The notes under the pieces are model-generated. The model saw only the letters and a program-made list of their open reading frames with translations, was not told where the DNA came from and did not search any database. 64,000 bases of DNA, from contig NZ_JBBODE010000002.1 of the NCBI RefSeq assembly GCF_038002765.1, forward strand, positions 868,001 to 932,000. The letters run 5' to 3'. This DNA comes from Peribacillus sp. FSL H8-0477 (GTDB lineage Bacteria; Bacillota; Bacilli; Bacillales; DSM-1321). The translations under genes and the position numbers were made by a program. Position 1 is the stretch's first letter, and every line of letters begins with the position of its first letter. Positions 63,349 through 64,000 of this stretch are shown piece by piece.

Positions 63349-63603
63349 ATGGATAACAAATTCTTTAAAAATATGGAAAACAAGACTGGCGTCAATATGA
63401 AAGATGTATTTGAATTGGCAAGTTCTCTGCAAGGGGCAAATTTTAAGGATGAAGCGACCGTACGGAACGTCATAAAACGGGTATCCCAGATTGCCAATAA
63501 ACCAGTTAACAAAGAAACAGAAGATAAAATCGTCCAATCAATCGTAAAAGATGGGAACAAACTCGACTTCGGAACGCTTGCTGAAATGCTAAATAAAAAA
63601 TAA
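63349..63603 (+). CDS. spoVIF: Stage VI sporulation protein F, SpoVIF
   Basis: An 84-residue protein: NKFFKNMENKTGVNMKDVFELASSLQ then VRNVIKRVSQIANKPVNKETEDKIVQSIV. It matches SpoVIF (YjcC), needed for proper coat assembly under GerE-sigma-K in B. subtilis. GGAGG and GAAGG lie before the ATG. Followed by a strong terminator. Confidence 0.88.
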   Translation: MDNKFFKNMENKTGVNMKDVFELASSLQGANFKDEATVRNVIKRVSQIANKPVNKETEDKIVQSIVKDGNKLDFGTLAEMLNKK

Positions 63604-63611
63604 TCGGGTAT

Positions 63612-63649
63612 ACAAAAAAACGGAGGATGCTGGAGTCCTCCGTTTTTGT
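63612..63649. terminator. spoVIF terminator
   Basis: ACAAAAAAACGGAGGA and TCCTCCGTTTTTGT pair around TGCTGGAG. Confidence 0.9.
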
Positions 63650-63698
63650 AGTTATAGGTTTTAAGACGCGGCGAAATTAGTCGGCCTTCCTTTAAAAA

Positions 63699-63839
63699 GG
63701 GCTGCTTCTGCATTTCTAGTTGTCTAGCGCCAGCAGCCAGCTTACTGTGGAAAAGATGAAAGTCCACAAAAGGCAAAGGGCCGCCTTTTGGTCCTTTCCC
63801 TATTTCCTTCGCAAGCTAACGGGCTGCTTCTGCATTTCT
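63699..63839. repeat. Intergenic direct repeat flanking a dispersed-type element
   Basis: GGGCTGCTTCTGCATTTCT occurs at 63699-63717 and again at 63821-63839. Between them lies TAGTTGTCTAGCGCCAGC, which resembles dispersed intergenic repeats I have seen in Bacillaceae, and an imperfect inverted pair AAGGCAAAGGGCCGCC/TTTTGGTCCTTT. No gene is visible in 63650-63841. Confidence 0.6.
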
Positions 63840-63841
63840 TG

Positions 63842-64000
63842 TTACAAGTTCAAGAATCTTGATGGGTGTGCTGTTTTTCCTCTTCTTGTTTGTGGTACGG
63901 AGATATAGAGTTCCTGTTTGGCTCGTGTGGCGGCTACGTACATGAGTCGTCGTTCTTCTTCTAGTGGAGCGGTTTCACCTTTACGGTATGCTTCGAGTGA
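63842..64000 (-). CDS. yjcD: UvrD/Rep-type ATP-dependent helicase, C-terminal end (YjcD-like), partial
   Basis: The frame runs from the window edge to a TAA at 63844-63842. The visible 52 residues include APLEEERRLMYVAATRAKQE, the UvrD motif VI, followed by LYISVPQTRRGKTAHPSRFL. The rest of the gene lies beyond base 64000. Position after spoVIF matches yjcD in B. subtilis. Confidence 0.88.
   Translation of the reverse strand, partial: SLEAYRKGETAPLEEERRLMYVAATRAKQELYISVPQTRRGKTAHPSRFLNL

Overview
The window looks like chromosomal DNA from a low-GC, endospore-forming Firmicute of the family Bacillaceae. Evidence is the AT-rich composition, strong AGGAGG-type ribosome sites with many TTG and GTG starts, sporulation, germination and competence genes, and a gene order that closely follows the Bacillus subtilis yitS-to-yjcD segment. 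The genus is not fixed by what I can see. Departures from B. subtilis include clpB, moaA and a cardiolipin synthase inserted in the order, no med upstream of comZ, no cotZYXWV cluster, and a germinant-receptor operon between fabI and cotO.

Layout. 1-2.8 kb is a decayed accessory zone: a truncated group II intron reverse transcriptase, gene scraps, an IS3-type transposase relic and an orphan coiled-coil protein. 2.8-10 kb holds a stress dehydrogenase, YajQ, DegV, YitT, small proteins, a HAD phosphatase, a hydrolase, a MIP18-type protein and MoaA. 10.3-19.9 kb is the complete arginine operon argCJBD-carAB-argF, with paired ArgR/AhrC boxes before argC and again before carA. 20-29 kb carries yjzC, CtsR-controlled clpB, a 1 kb repeat field, yjzD, yjaU, yjaV, comZ and the FapR-type fabH-fabF pair. 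29-38.5 kb holds yjaZ, yjbA, trpS and oppABCDF. 38.7-47.3 kb holds a secreted glycosidase-like protein, yjbC-spxA, mecA, cls, coiA and pepF. 47.3-54.8 kb holds small-RNA genes of the RoxS/RsaE type, then spxH-yjbI, yjbJ, yjbK, yjbL, relQ, nadF, yjbO and prpE. 54.9-64 kb holds mgtE, fabI, a gerBAC-type operon, cotO, yjcA, small spore proteins, spoVIF and the 3' end of a UvrD-type helicase.

How the genes fit together. The arg/car genes form one arginine pathway under ArgR. fabH, fabF and fabI are type II fatty acid synthesis genes with FapR-like operators. spxA, spxH, mecA, clpB, yjbI and the RoxS-like RNA form a redox, proteolysis and nitric oxide stress neighbourhood. oppABCDF, comZ, mecA and coiA connect to peptide uptake and competence. 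The last 7 kb is spore biology.

Most notable. First, the RoxS/RsaE-type small RNA locus is a tandem duplication: promoter, Rex-like upstream box and C-rich RNA body recur at a 195-bp offset, and the second copy has decayed Rex boxes but the better terminator. Second, three intergenic regions carry unrelated short motifs repeated with the same period of about 21 bp (CAGACGGG, TGTGCG, GGGCCGAAT); one of them is nested in a 290-bp triplication. I could run no database search, so family names rest on recognised motifs and synteny.
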